Positions 19,256 to 26,038 of a stretch of 26,038 nucleotides of DNA are shown one piece after another (within the stretch, counting starts at the first letter, position 1; each line of letters starts with the position of its first letter). Source of the DNA: a virus; IMG/VR virus record IMGVR_UViG_3300032215_000123, positions 1 through 26,038 of that record; one strand, written 5' to 3'. The notes below the pieces were generated by a model that did not search any database, was not told the DNA's origin, and saw nothing but the letters and a program-made list of their open reading frames with translations. The position numbers and the translations under genes are program-made.

Positions 19256-21973
19256 TTAACCGAATGAAAACAAATCATCAAATGTATTACTAACAATGGT
19301 ACTGCTACGTAAGTCCCATTCTAGTACACCTAATAAGTTATCAATCTTTTCGTCTACTAACGTCTTTTCCATTGCCTCATCATCAAAGGGCAATTCAGTG
19401 AACCATTTAGGTAAGCGTAGTTCATCTGTTGGGTAAGCAATTGAAGTAAAGTTCAATGGATTAGGTTTTAGTTTACAAACTACTACCTTCATACCATCAA
19501 CAATCTTTTGGCTATAGTTGTCACCGTGTACTCTGCGTAGATAGTTATAGTTCAATGCACCACGAACATGTCCGGGCATATTCTCACGACCCTTTTTACT
19601 ATTCGCTTCTTTGTCACCATATATCGTTAGTTTGTTAACTGACTTAGGCGAACCTTTTGTCCAACTATCTTGCTTGCTTAGTTCACGTTTGAATATCTTT
19701 ATGGATTCAATAACTTCATCACGACCTTTACCCTCTTGTATAACCATTTTTAATACGTTCATTAAAAACTCTTGTACGTACTTAGGAGTATCTGCTCGTT
19801 TCAAGTCAAGACCCATTGCCTTAACATCACCTAGATTACCATCTTTATCTTTACGTTTGCCCTCTTTATCAAAGATATTGATAGCATAGCGTTTCTTAGT
19901 GATAAAGATAGCACGATCACCAATCAATTCACGACCAGCTTTAATGATTTCACCATTCTTGCGTGGTGAGTGAAAGGCTTTCTCCATGAATCCAGGGAAA
20001 CTATCATTCGCTTCATCTGCAATTGAATCATATAATCCAATACACATGTCTTTATTCCACTCTAGTTCGCCCTTATCTATTTGCGGTTTCAATACTGAGT
20101 ATGCGCTGAAGTAACAACTGTCAGTATCGCCATAAACAATCGCTTGACCTTCGTGACTATATTCACCCGCAACACATTCATTAATTTGGCTCATCATATG
20201 ACGCACAATCTGACGACCAGATAATGTAACACTTTGTCCGATACGCTTGTCATAGAAACGACAATGTTCATTCAATAGTGCGCCGTATGCAGAGTTCAAT
20301 AAAATCTTACGTACTAACTGACGCTTGTCCCAGTAATCACGGTCTTCATCAGTTGTTGCTTCACGTAATTTCTTCTGCATTGTTTTACGATCCGAGTACC
20401 AGCGACTCAATAGTCCTGGGACTACGCCCTCTTTCTCGTATGTAAAGATTGTACCATTCGCACTAAGCATCCAAGGGCGATGGCTATCAAACACCATTTT
20501 CCATATCTCTGCCGCAGACATTTCTTCACTACGACCATCTTCGTAATCAACGATAAGCATTGTACCACGCTCTTGGTTCATAATAGAGGTATACTCTAAT
20601 GCACCAAACAGTCCTTCCCATAGAATAGCACCACCTACATCATCGTCACCTTCTTTGTAACGTTTCTTTTCTTGTGCTAACCTAAGACCCTTGTCTTTCA
20701 TGTATTGGTCTGTTATTGTTTGTCTGACTTGGGCAACAATAGTCTCGCCCGCCATGTTGAGTGCTCGTATGACCGAGGGGTATAGTGAGTTAATGTCAAC
20801 TGCTCCGACGTATTCGTGCATGCCTCTTTTCGGCGTAGCAACATAGGCACCTGCGGCTTGCTGTGTTTCATCTGCATTTTCAGTTCTCCGTTTTTTATCT
20901 GGTACAACTAATCCACGCTCATGCGCTTCATTGTAGATTGCCATTTCAATCATTGCCACTGAACCCATAACTGTTGGGAGCAGTACTGTGTTCTCATGTG
21001 CCAATGCATTAGCCAAATCTAAGAATTTTAATTTGTTGTGAATCTTAACCAACAACATCGTATCTTGTCTATTGTATTCTAAGAACTTTTCCCAGTCCTT
21101 GTTATACAATTGGTCAAGAGTACCTTCATATTGTGTTTTGTTTTCACCAACTTCCATTTCACCAATAGCATCTAGTTTATAGCTATGGCGACTTTCGTAG
21201 TTGTACTTCTTGTAGAGTTGCAAATAGTCCATGTGAATACGACCAACTAAGTCATAAGTCATTTCTGACTTACCAAATCGTTCATATTCTCTTGGCTTAG
21301 GTAGTTGACCCATTAAACAAAATTTACGTGTATCATCTTTACTCATTACACGTGTGACACGATTAACCATGTAGGGTATGTCGTATCCTTCTGAGTTCCA
21401 ACCAGTTAATACATCTGCATCTTCAATCAACTGAAAGAATGTGTCAAACATTTCCTTTTCATTTTTGAAAAGTAGTGTGTTCTCAAACTTGCGTGTGATT
21501 TCCCATGCTGTTTCTTCACTCATATGTTTGGGTGCAATGCATAGAGTAATACATTGGTCAAGCCAATCTAAGTAACAAGTGATTGCTGTTACAGGATTGA
21601 ATGGGTCAGTAGTAGGACTGAAACCTTTTTCTGGGTCAAAGTCTACTTCAATGTCAAAGAAACAAGTATGTAGTTTGGGAGCATCTACACCCAAATAGTT
21701 TTCACTGAGACAGCGGAATACTACGTTAACGTCACTCTCAAAGAGTTCCTTACCACCGTGTATTCTTCGTTCTTTTTCAAACTCTGCACGTTTGCGTGTG
21801 CTGAATCTGCTTACGGGGTTGCCATATATACTACGATGTTTACCCTTGTTGTCTGGGTAATAGAATACATAGTTGGCAGGGAACTCGTTGTATTGACGCT
21901 TACCATTCTTATCACGCTCTACGACAAATATTTTATCATCGTCCCTCGAATGTATTGCATCCACATAACTCAA
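19256..21973 (-). CDS. 43: T4 gp43-like family B DNA polymerase (TTG start)
   Basis: A complete 905-residue replicative polymerase. The 3'-5' exonuclease has FFDIEVDF (Asp107, Glu109), GWNSEGYDIP (191-200) and EYNRQDTML (299-307). The polymerase motifs are DINSLYPS (393-400), KILLNSAYG (556-564) and YGDTDS (614-619). The C terminus TFDDLFSFG matches the clamp-binding peptide of RB69/T4 polymerases. The only possible starts are TTG at 21971-21973 or GTG three codons later, because an in-frame stop lies just upstream. TTG overlaps the TGA of the upstream gene, so translation is probably coupled and tuned down. No inteins or split are seen. Confidence 0.95.
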   Translation of the reverse strand: MSYVDAIHSRDDDKIFVVERDKNGKRQYNEFPANYVFYYPDNKGKHRSIYGNPVSRFSTRKRAEFEKERRIHGGKELFESDVNVVFRCLSENYLGVDAPKLHTCFFDIEVDFDPEKGFSPTTDPFNPVTAITCYLDWLDQCITLCIAPKHMSEETAWEITRKFENTLLFKNEKEMFDTFFQLIEDADVLTGWNSEGYDIPYMVNRVTRVMSKDDTRKFCLMGQLPKPREYERFGKSEMTYDLVGRIHMDYLQLYKKYNYESRHSYKLDAIGEMEVGENKTQYEGTLDQLYNKDWEKFLEYNRQDTMLLVKIHNKLKFLDLANALAHENTVLLPTVMGSVAMIEMAIYNEAHERGLVVPDKKRRTENADETQQAAGAYVATPKRGMHEYVGAVDINSLYPSVIRALNMAGETIVAQVRQTITDQYMKDKGLRLAQEKKRYKEGDDDVGGAILWEGLFGALEYTSIMNQERGTMLIVDYEDGRSEEMSAAEIWKMVFDSHRPWMLSANGTIFTYEKEGVVPGLLSRWYSDRKTMQKKLREATTDEDRDYWDKRQLVRKILLNSAYGALLNEHCRFYDKRIGQSVTLSGRQIVRHMMSQINECVAGEYSHEGQAIVYGDTDSCYFSAYSVLKPQIDKGELEWNKDMCIGLYDSIADEANDSFPGFMEKAFHSPRKNGEIIKAGRELIGDRAIFITKKRYAINIFDKEGKRKDKDGNLGDVKAMGLDLKRADTPKYVQEFLMNVLKMVIQEGKGRDEVIESIKIFKRELSKQDSWTKGSPKSVNKLTIYGDKEANSKKGRENMPGHVRGALNYNYLRRVHGDNYSQKIVDGMKVVVCKLKPNPLNFTSIAYPTDELRLPKWFTELPFDDEAMEKTLVDEKIDNLLGVLEWDLRSSTIVSNTFDDLFSFG

Positions 21974-22230
21974 AGTGTTTTACCTGCCGCAGTCAAAATG
22001 GTTTCAAGCAATTCTTGCTCTTGTTGTGATTTACCGAATTCTGCTTTATGGGCAATGCGAATAGCTTTCTTAAGTACACTAGGTTTTATTTCTAGTTCTT
22101 CTGCTACTGCTTTGATAGTGTCTGAAAGACCACCGTTTAGTGTTTCAACTTCGTGCATGACTTGCATGCCTTCATTGATAATTTGTGTTAATTTGATTTT
22201 TTGATCGCCGCTAAAAAGTTTAGGTTCCAT
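21970..22230 (-). CDS. dsbA: DsbA-like double-stranded DNA-binding/transcription protein
   Basis: An 86-residue helical protein (MEPKLFSGDQKIKLTQIINE...TIKAVAEELEIKPSVLKKAIR...IAHKAEFGKSQQEQELLETI). The order of a charged N-terminal helix, EEL-x-I-x-P-x2-L and IAHK is like the phage DsbA family, which in T4 binds near late promoters. The placement directly before the polymerase is common in T4-like phages. There is AGGAAA five bases upstream and a good promoter. The name is from resemblance only. Confidence 0.65.
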   Translation of the reverse strand: MEPKLFSGDQKIKLTQIINEGMQVMHEVETLNGGLSDTIKAVAEELEIKPSVLKKAIRIAHKAEFGKSQQEQELLETILTAAGKTL

Positions 22231-22253
22231 TTGATTTCCTTAGTAAAGTAGTT

Positions 22254-22281
22254 ATTATACACTACTTCACTAAGAAGTCAA
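22254..22281 (-). promoter_or_regulatory. Sigma70 promoter for dsbA-polymerase
   Basis: Minus strand TTGACT (22276-22281), 16-base spacer, TATAAT (22254-22259), preceded by GTG. One mismatch in the -35 and a spacer one short of ideal. The start is expected about 17 bases before the ATG at 22228-22230. It lies in a 95-base gap after the lectin-like gene; no convincing terminator is seen in that gap. Confidence 0.78.
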
Positions 22282-22325
22282 GGATTTTGCGTAATTAAGG
22301 TCAAATTACCCAATTAACAGTTATA

Positions 22326-23078
22326 TTATAGTCCGTATATTCCACGGTTGGCATTATAATTCTGTAGCACTTCAGCGCCGGTTAGTGCGGAACTATAATA
22401 TCTGACTATTCCCATACGACCGTTGAACCACTGAGAATATTGACCGTTATTAAATGATCCTAGATACAGTGGATTGGTAGTATTTTTTACGCTGGCAAAT
22501 GAGTGCGAATTACTACCTTGACTTGCACTGTTAACATACAGTGCAATACTATTAGATGCTACATTAGTAAACACACCTACTATTTGATACCATTGACCTG
22601 TGGTCACAGTGTAGTTCGGAGATGTGGTTGATGTTGTGCCATTGCCAACTTCTAGCCATGTTGCACCTGACGTGTTTGTGCGAATACCATATCCCCAATC
22701 AGCCGCCGAGCCGCCGTTAGTTTTGGCCAAGATTATGCGGCTGCTGCCTGTGATAGTAGTATAGTAGACCCAGGTTTCAAGTGTAAAGTCACCAGATCCA
22801 GGTTCTATCAGAGCATTATCAGCAACACTTGTTGTAGCACTCGTACCGTTGTATGTAAAGTAAGGGCTAGTGTAGGTAATATTACTCATAGTACCGGGCA
22901 AATTAGTAGCAGCCAAACTGTTTATAGTTGTTCCTGTTCCTGCATAACTTGCGGAGTCAGCTGGATTAAAATACAGCTCTAAGTTGCTGGTTACATGGGA
23001 TACGGCGCCGCCAGAACCAAGACTAATTGTTATACCTGGATCTAAATATACTCCGCTATTGATTGTTATTCCTGTCAT
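22326..23078 (-). CDS. LamG/concanavalin A-like lectin protein, probable virion adhesin
   Basis: A 250-residue protein. The start at 23076-23078 (MTGITINSGVYLDPGITISL) is set by AAAGGA a few bases upstream; the frame is open further but unsupported. The bulk is a LamG-like jelly roll: DNALIEPGSGDFTLETWVYY, then SRIILAKTNGG, TVTTGQWYQIVGVFT and SIALYVNSASQG, ending MGIVRYYSSALTGAEVLQNY. This Ser/Thr/Gly/Asn-rich composition with no charge clusters is typical of phage tail-fibre or capsid-decoration lectins. It follows the peptidase gene by 11 bases. Confidence 0.82.
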   Translation of the reverse strand: MTGITINSGVYLDPGITISLGSGGAVSHVTSNLELYFNPADSASYAGTGTTINSLAATNLPGTMSNITYTSPYFTYNGTSATTSVADNALIEPGSGDFTLETWVYYTTITGSSRIILAKTNGGSAADWGYGIRTNTSGATWLEVGNGTTSTTSPNYTVTTGQWYQIVGVFTNVASNSIALYVNSASQGSNSHSFASVKNTTNPLYLGSFNNGQYSQWFNGRMGIVRYYSSALTGAEVLQNYNANRGIYGL

Positions 23079-23089
23079 ATTTTTTCCTT

Positions 23090-23851
23090 TTATTGAAATA
23101 TTTCTGGGTGCATTTTGCCCCAAACTTTAATATACTTACCGGCTACCATGTCAGCAAGCATTTCTATTGGGCTACCTGGATAGCTATCTTCTGGTTTAAT
23201 CATATTAAGTTCAGTTTGTCGCTGATGGGTAAGTTCATGTATAACTGTTCTTAATATATCAACTAAATTACGATTCTTTACATACACCCAAATACTATTA
23301 CCACTATGTGAGCCTGTGTGATGATTACCTTGTGCTTCTTCTGTGTCATAACTTAGTTCAAACTGTGGTGGGTTTTTAATGTTTAATAGTTTATAACACC
23401 ATTCAATGAATTCATAGATATGTGCGTCACGTTCTTCATCGTTCAATTCAACTGACTCACGCATTTGCATTGGCCAAGGTTTAGGTGATACACGATTACG
23501 CTTTTCTTCTTCATGTTCTTTATCAATTTTAGCTTGTTTCTTTTGTGCTAATTCATATTCACCAAAACCATGATAGACTTTACGGTTTACATTGTTAGTC
23601 TTATCCATTTGCGCTAATGCTCTACGCATATCTGCTAACGAGGTTTCATCTAATTCTTTTACCCAAGTATCAGGTGTACTTCCATATTTCTTAACAAACA
23701 AGTCATGTAGTTTTTTACCAGTGATCCCGTGTTTTTCTGACACCTTAGTCATTAATCTGTCTATGGTATCATAGTTGAATTTGTCCAAGGACGGTAGCTT
23801 TTTAGCTAGTTCGCTTTCTGGACTTTCACGTAGGAATTCATTTGCTCTCAT
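23090..23851 (-). CDS. Putative HExxH metallopeptidase with T4-type capsid-targeting N terminus
   Basis: A 253-residue protein beginning MRANEFLRES. It resembles the T4 internal-protein targeting sequence (MKTYQEFIAE/A) and contains L-R-E/S, the T4 prohead-protease cleavage pattern (L/I)-x-E. A helical, charged region follows to about residue 125. The C-terminal domain has IWVYVKNRNLVDILRTVIHE and then LTHQRQ, giving HELTH (205-209), a zinc-peptidase signature. Glu230 in SPIEMLADMVAG is a candidate third ligand. Likely role: a virion-packaged peptidase acting during maturation or after ejection; this is inference. No clear Shine-Dalgarno. Confidence 0.8.
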   Translation of the reverse strand: MRANEFLRESPESELAKKLPSLDKFNYDTIDRLMTKVSEKHGITGKKLHDLFVKKYGSTPDTWVKELDETSLADMRRALAQMDKTNNVNRKVYHGFGEYELAQKKQAKIDKEHEEEKRNRVSPKPWPMQMRESVELNDEERDAHIYEFIEWCYKLLNIKNPPQFELSYDTEEAQGNHHTGSHSGNSIWVYVKNRNLVDILRTVIHELTHQRQTELNMIKPEDSYPGSPIEMLADMVAGKYIKVWGKMHPEIFQ

Positions 23852-23861
23852 AAGTATGTAT

Positions 23862-23993
23862 TTATCTGAAAAAGCTCACTTTAGAATTTGCGGTAGCGAA
23901 TCGCTTGTTCTGCCCAGCAGCCGGGCCACACGGTCCTAAGGTAGGTGTGTTCTTAGACGGGACTGTATGGATTACGGGGTTTATCGGTTCCAT
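23862..23993 (-). CDS. Possible small protein (43 aa) in the Dps-peptidase gap
   Basis: The 178-base gap between the peptidase and Dps genes is the largest in the window. It holds a minus-strand frame from ATG 23991-23993 (MEPINPVIHTVPSKNTPTLG...) to TAA 23862-23864, 43 residues, with GAGG three bases upstream. It contains GPCGPAAGQNKRFATANSKV. A competing 25-codon frame, MNPNDYPVYPEDDGTDKPRN (ATG 24028-24030, stop 23953-23955), overlaps the Dps stop as TAATG. Only one is likely to be real; I prefer the longer. Local GC is higher than in neighbouring genes. Confidence 0.38.
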   Translation of the reverse strand: MEPINPVIHTVPSKNTPTLGPCGPAAGQNKRFATANSKVSFFR

Positions 23994-24029
23994 CGTCCTC
24001 AGGGTATACAGGGTAATCGTTTGGGTTCA

Positions 24030-24470
24030 TTATTCACGGTCTGTTTTAAGAATGCTACTAACAAACCAGGCTTTTTTGCCATACAAGTCTTGTAGTTCAG
24101 CCATGTAGTTAGCAATGCCTTGTTGACGGTCTTCTGTTGCTATATCAAAAATATGTACAGCTAACTCACCCATCTTATGAATATCTTGTAGTGTTTCTAC
24201 AAACATTAATTCAGCACGTGGAATCTTTGTTTGATCCTCAATGATAGTTAACTCACCATAACGTTGTAAGCTGCCTGGTGTATAACTACCCAATACTCTT
24301 ATATATTCAGCAATCTTATCAATAGTTTCATTTACATCTTGGTACAATGTGTCATAGAATTGATGATATTGTGGAAAATTACTACCCTCAATGTTCCAAT
24401 GAAAGTTCTGTGATTTGATAGCAAAGCTTTGTGTGCTTGCTAATAATATTTTTAAGTTGTCTGCTAACAT
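24030..24470 (-). CDS. dps: Dps-family ferritin (mini-ferritin)
   Basis: A 146-residue four-helix protein of the Dps family, which oxidises and stores iron using hydrogen peroxide and can protect DNA. The intersubunit ferroxidase residues are all present with the spacing of bacterial Dps: His24 (QNFHWNIEG), His36 (PQYHQFY), Asp51 and Glu55 (IDKIAEYIRVLG), so it should be catalytic. It lacks the long lysine-rich N-terminal tail of E. coli Dps (167 residues), so direct DNA binding is less certain. AGGA lies a few bases upstream. It sits between two genes with capsid-targeting N termini. Confidence 0.88.
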   Translation of the reverse strand: MLADNLKILLASTQSFAIKSQNFHWNIEGSNFPQYHQFYDTLYQDVNETIDKIAEYIRVLGSYTPGSLQRYGELTIIEDQTKIPRAELMFVETLQDIHKMGELAVHIFDIATEDRQQGIANYMAELQDLYGKKAWFVSSILKTDRE

Positions 24471-24471
24471 G

Positions 24472-24531
24472 CTATTTCCTAGGAGGGGTTCCTTTGTTCT
24501 TTAAATAGAAGTCTATTACACCTCTATCCAT
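24472..24531 (-). CDS. Possible 19-codon leader ORF before dps
   Basis: In the 62-base gap between the GP88-like gene and dps there is a minus-strand frame MDRGVIDFYLKNKGTPPRK from ATG 24529-24531, two bases after the upstream stop, to TAG at 24472-24474, directly before the dps ATG. It fills the gap neatly, but no Shine-Dalgarno precedes it. It may be a real micro-gene, a coupling leader, or chance. Confidence 0.27.
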   Translation of the reverse strand: MDRGVIDFYLKNKGTPPRK

Positions 24532-24532
24532 T

Positions 24533-25786
24533 TTAGTGTCTCAATAGTAATGTACTTAGTACGTTATTATCGTTAGCACTTACATCACCTTCACCTGGTG
24601 CAACAATAACATTGTACTTCATACCTGCTGGAATAGAATTTCTCTTAGCCATATATTCTTCATATGATAGAATACTATTTACACTGAGTTGATATGCTTG
24701 TGATAGACGTTGTTTTAATTCACGTAATGCTTCTGGGCTAGCAACTTGCCATTGTCCAGCTTCACCTTTTGCTAGATTACCTTTAGCATCCTTAGCTAAC
24801 AAATCATAGAATAGATTTTCTGGAACAATACGACTATTTTTAGTAGTATCTAAGTTAGAGTCATTTGCTTTAACTTGTTTTTCTTGTGATGTATTAGCAC
24901 CTTCACTCCAATTGATAATGAAGTTAGGTGGTTTATTAGCTAGTGCGGCACCAGCCATCTTTGTATAAGCATAGAACTTAGTATCTGGGTGTTGTGCAGC
25001 CATTGTGAGTGCCATGTCTAAGTATTCTGGGCTAAAGAAGTCACCAGCATCATGCCAACGAATAGTAACTGCATAGCCACCCTTCTTACCTAACGCTTCT
25101 TCTTTTGCAATCTCTGAACTTAGTGTGTTAAAGAATCCGTTTGGATCGTTCAATAAGTAAGTTAGAATTCTTCCGTCACTTAACCAAGCAGCCTTAAATT
25201 GAACTTTACCACCTTTCATTGCAAAGCAATCTACTTTACAACTACCGGCGCCCGGGCATGTATTAACAATGATTAGTTTATTAGTTGCTTCATCTACTGC
25301 AACACCAGTCAATGCGGCAAAGCCAACGTTAAAGAACTGCTCTAAGTCACCATTACTGTGCTTCATCTTTTCGTTTTGCTTTAGTAACTTTTTAGGACGT
25401 TGCTTTAGTGCGTCAATAACTGCTTCTTCTTTGAAACGTTTACCACCTTCGTCATAGTATTCAATAACACTACTACGATGCATGTATGGCATTTTATACT
25501 TGTCAGTTTTGGTTTTTCCAGTAACGTATTTCTCGTTACCTTTCTTATCTAATTTGATTTGACCTGTTTTCTTGTCAATATCATCAGTACCTTTAATACG
25601 ACTCATATAGTCTTGAAACTCTTGCCCACCTAGTTCACGTTGTTGTGCTGGTAATGCAGTTGCTTCATCAACTTCTTGGTCATCATTTGCTTGACCAGCA
25701 AATTGTTGTGGTGTCATTACTTTAATGCCAGATACTGCACCGGGTAATCTTGGCTCTGCGCCTTCGTATAATTCTTTAATTTTCAT
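24533..25786 (-). CDS. GP88-like phage protein with capsid-targeting N terminus
   Basis: A 417-residue protein. It begins MKIKELYEGAEP, which contains L-Y-E/G, a T4 prohead-protease-type site near the N terminus. The next 130 residues are linker-like and charged. The core contains IIVNTCPGAGSCKVDCFAM (Cys177, Cys183, Cys187), GYAVTIRWHDAGDFFSPEYL and HPDTKFYAYTKMAG. These match the phage gene product 88 family as I know it; its biochemical role is not established. The cysteine trio suggests metal or cluster binding. It ends VSANDNNVLSTLLLRH. The start overlaps the upstream stop as ATGA. Confidence 0.82.
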   Translation of the reverse strand: MKIKELYEGAEPRLPGAVSGIKVMTPQQFAGQANDDQEVDEATALPAQQRELGGQEFQDYMSRIKGTDDIDKKTGQIKLDKKGNEKYVTGKTKTDKYKMPYMHRSSVIEYYDEGGKRFKEEAVIDALKQRPKKLLKQNEKMKHSNGDLEQFFNVGFAALTGVAVDEATNKLIIVNTCPGAGSCKVDCFAMKGGKVQFKAAWLSDGRILTYLLNDPNGFFNTLSSEIAKEEALGKKGGYAVTIRWHDAGDFFSPEYLDMALTMAAQHPDTKFYAYTKMAGAALANKPPNFIINWSEGANTSQEKQVKANDSNLDTTKNSRIVPENLFYDLLAKDAKGNLAKGEAGQWQVASPEALRELKQRLSQAYQLSVNSILSYEEYMAKRNSIPAGMKYNVIVAPGEGDVSANDNNVLSTLLLRH

Positions 25787-26038
25787 TTAGCTGACTTTCT
25801 TAATGCGTCTGCTGTTGGCGCACCTTTGTTACCTGGCTTACGCATATGTTCTTTACTACCATGCTTGATACGTTCACGTTTAGCATGTATATTAGCCCAT
25901 AGACCTTTGCTTTCTTCCGCCACACCTTGCTCGGCTACTTTACCAGCAGGCACACCACCTCTTAACTTGATGACACTTTTAGCACCGTGTCCGGCGGCAA
26001 TACGCTTGGCATCAGCATCGTCTTTGGCAATGAACTTC
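25783..26038 (-). CDS. 3' part of a phage protein with a basic conserved C-terminal domain (5' end outside window)
   Basis: Eighty-four codons are visible, ending at TGA 25783-25785. The sequence runs KFIAKDDADAKRIAAGHGAK, then VAEQGVAEESKGLWANIHAK and RERIKHGSKEHMRKPGNKGA, ending PTADALRKSAK. The segment L-W-A-N-I-H-A-K-R-x-R-I...R-K-P-G-x-K-G-A-P is a conserved basic tail that I recognise from diverse phage virion-type proteins without a function. It overlaps the next gene by ATGA. Confidence 0.78.
   Translation of the reverse strand, partial: KFIAKDDADAKRIAAGHGAKSVIKLRGGVPAGKVAEQGVAEESKGLWANIHAKRERIKHGSKEHMRKPGNKGAPTADALRKSAK

Noticed and set aside
22325-22330. TATAAT at the end of the lectin-like gene as a promoter
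   Set aside because: No -35-like hexamer at 16-18 bases, and a better promoter lies 45 bases downstream for the same gene.
23859-23866. GATAAATA as a T4 late promoter for the peptidase gene
   Set aside because: It sits only seven bases before the ATG, which would leave almost no leader for ribosome binding; kept only as part of a weak motif observation.
23905-24108. Plus-strand frame of 67 codons across the dps-peptidase gap
   Set aside because: It overlaps the dps gene end, has no ribosome site, and all neighbours are on the other strand.
1-26038. CRISPR arrays, tRNA or rRNA genes, insertion sequences, integrase or attachment sites
   Set aside because: No regularly spaced repeats, cloverleaf-like sequences, transposase or integrase motifs, or terminal repeats were seen when reading both strands.

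Overview
This window is a piece of a low-GC, strictly lytic-type tailed phage (myovirus) of the broad T4 superfamily. The evidence is a T4 gp43-like family B DNA polymerase, a gp45-like sliding clamp, a T4 RNase H-like 5' nuclease, a DsbA-like DNA-binding protein, and virion proteins with T4-type capsid-targeting N termini. All supported genes (about 47, two of them cut by the window edges) lie on the minus strand. They are tightly packed, mostly with ATGA or TAATG stop/start overlaps, so the biological reading direction is from 26038 down to 1. The sequence does not identify the host. The style (about 37-40% GC by eye, host-like sigma70 promoters, many small conserved phage proteins) fits an aquatic Gram-negative host.

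Layout in transcription order. (a) 26038-22326 is a virion-associated block: a partial gene ending in a basic conserved phage domain, a GP88-like protein, a Dps ferritin with an intact ferroxidase centre, a putative HExxH metallopeptidase, and a LamG-like lectin protein. The GP88-like protein and the peptidase begin with what look like T4 capsid-targeting/prohead-protease sequences. (b) 22281-18089 is the replication core: a promoter, the DsbA-like gene, the DNA polymerase (TTG start), a second promoter, the sliding clamp and a coiled-coil protein. (c) 18089-8019 is a DNA-modification and sugar-nucleotide block: DpdA (TGT-like transglycosylase), FolE, QueD and QueE (7-deazaguanine synthesis), two GT-B glycosyltransferases, a sugar epimerase and a cytidylyltransferase, with small conserved phage proteins between them. 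(d) 8077-4530 is repair and nuclease genes: UvdE, an HNH protein, a protein of unknown function behind a perfect sigma70 consensus promoter, and RNase H. (e) 4537-1 is an accessory region of very small genes. Several are tandem relatives ending in a conserved F-x-F...DA-x-x-F-x-L-R-W tail. A class I glutamine amidotransferase-like gene sits among them.

How the genes fit together: FolE, QueD and QueE can make 7-carboxy-7-deazaguanine (CDG), and DpdA can exchange a deazaguanine base into DNA. No QueC is present in the window. The main new observation is that DpdA and one glycosyltransferase end in a phenylalanine-rich peptide (KFNELFEF and GFDLFSFT) that matches the C-terminal clamp-binding peptide of the polymerase encoded here (TFDDLFSFG). 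This suggests that base exchange and glycosylation are both tethered to the sliding clamp and act on newly replicated DNA. A second observation is that the conserved C-terminal L-R-W tail of the small-protein family is encoded by codons that also form the Shine-Dalgarno sequence of the next gene. All functional statements come from reading motifs; no database search was run.
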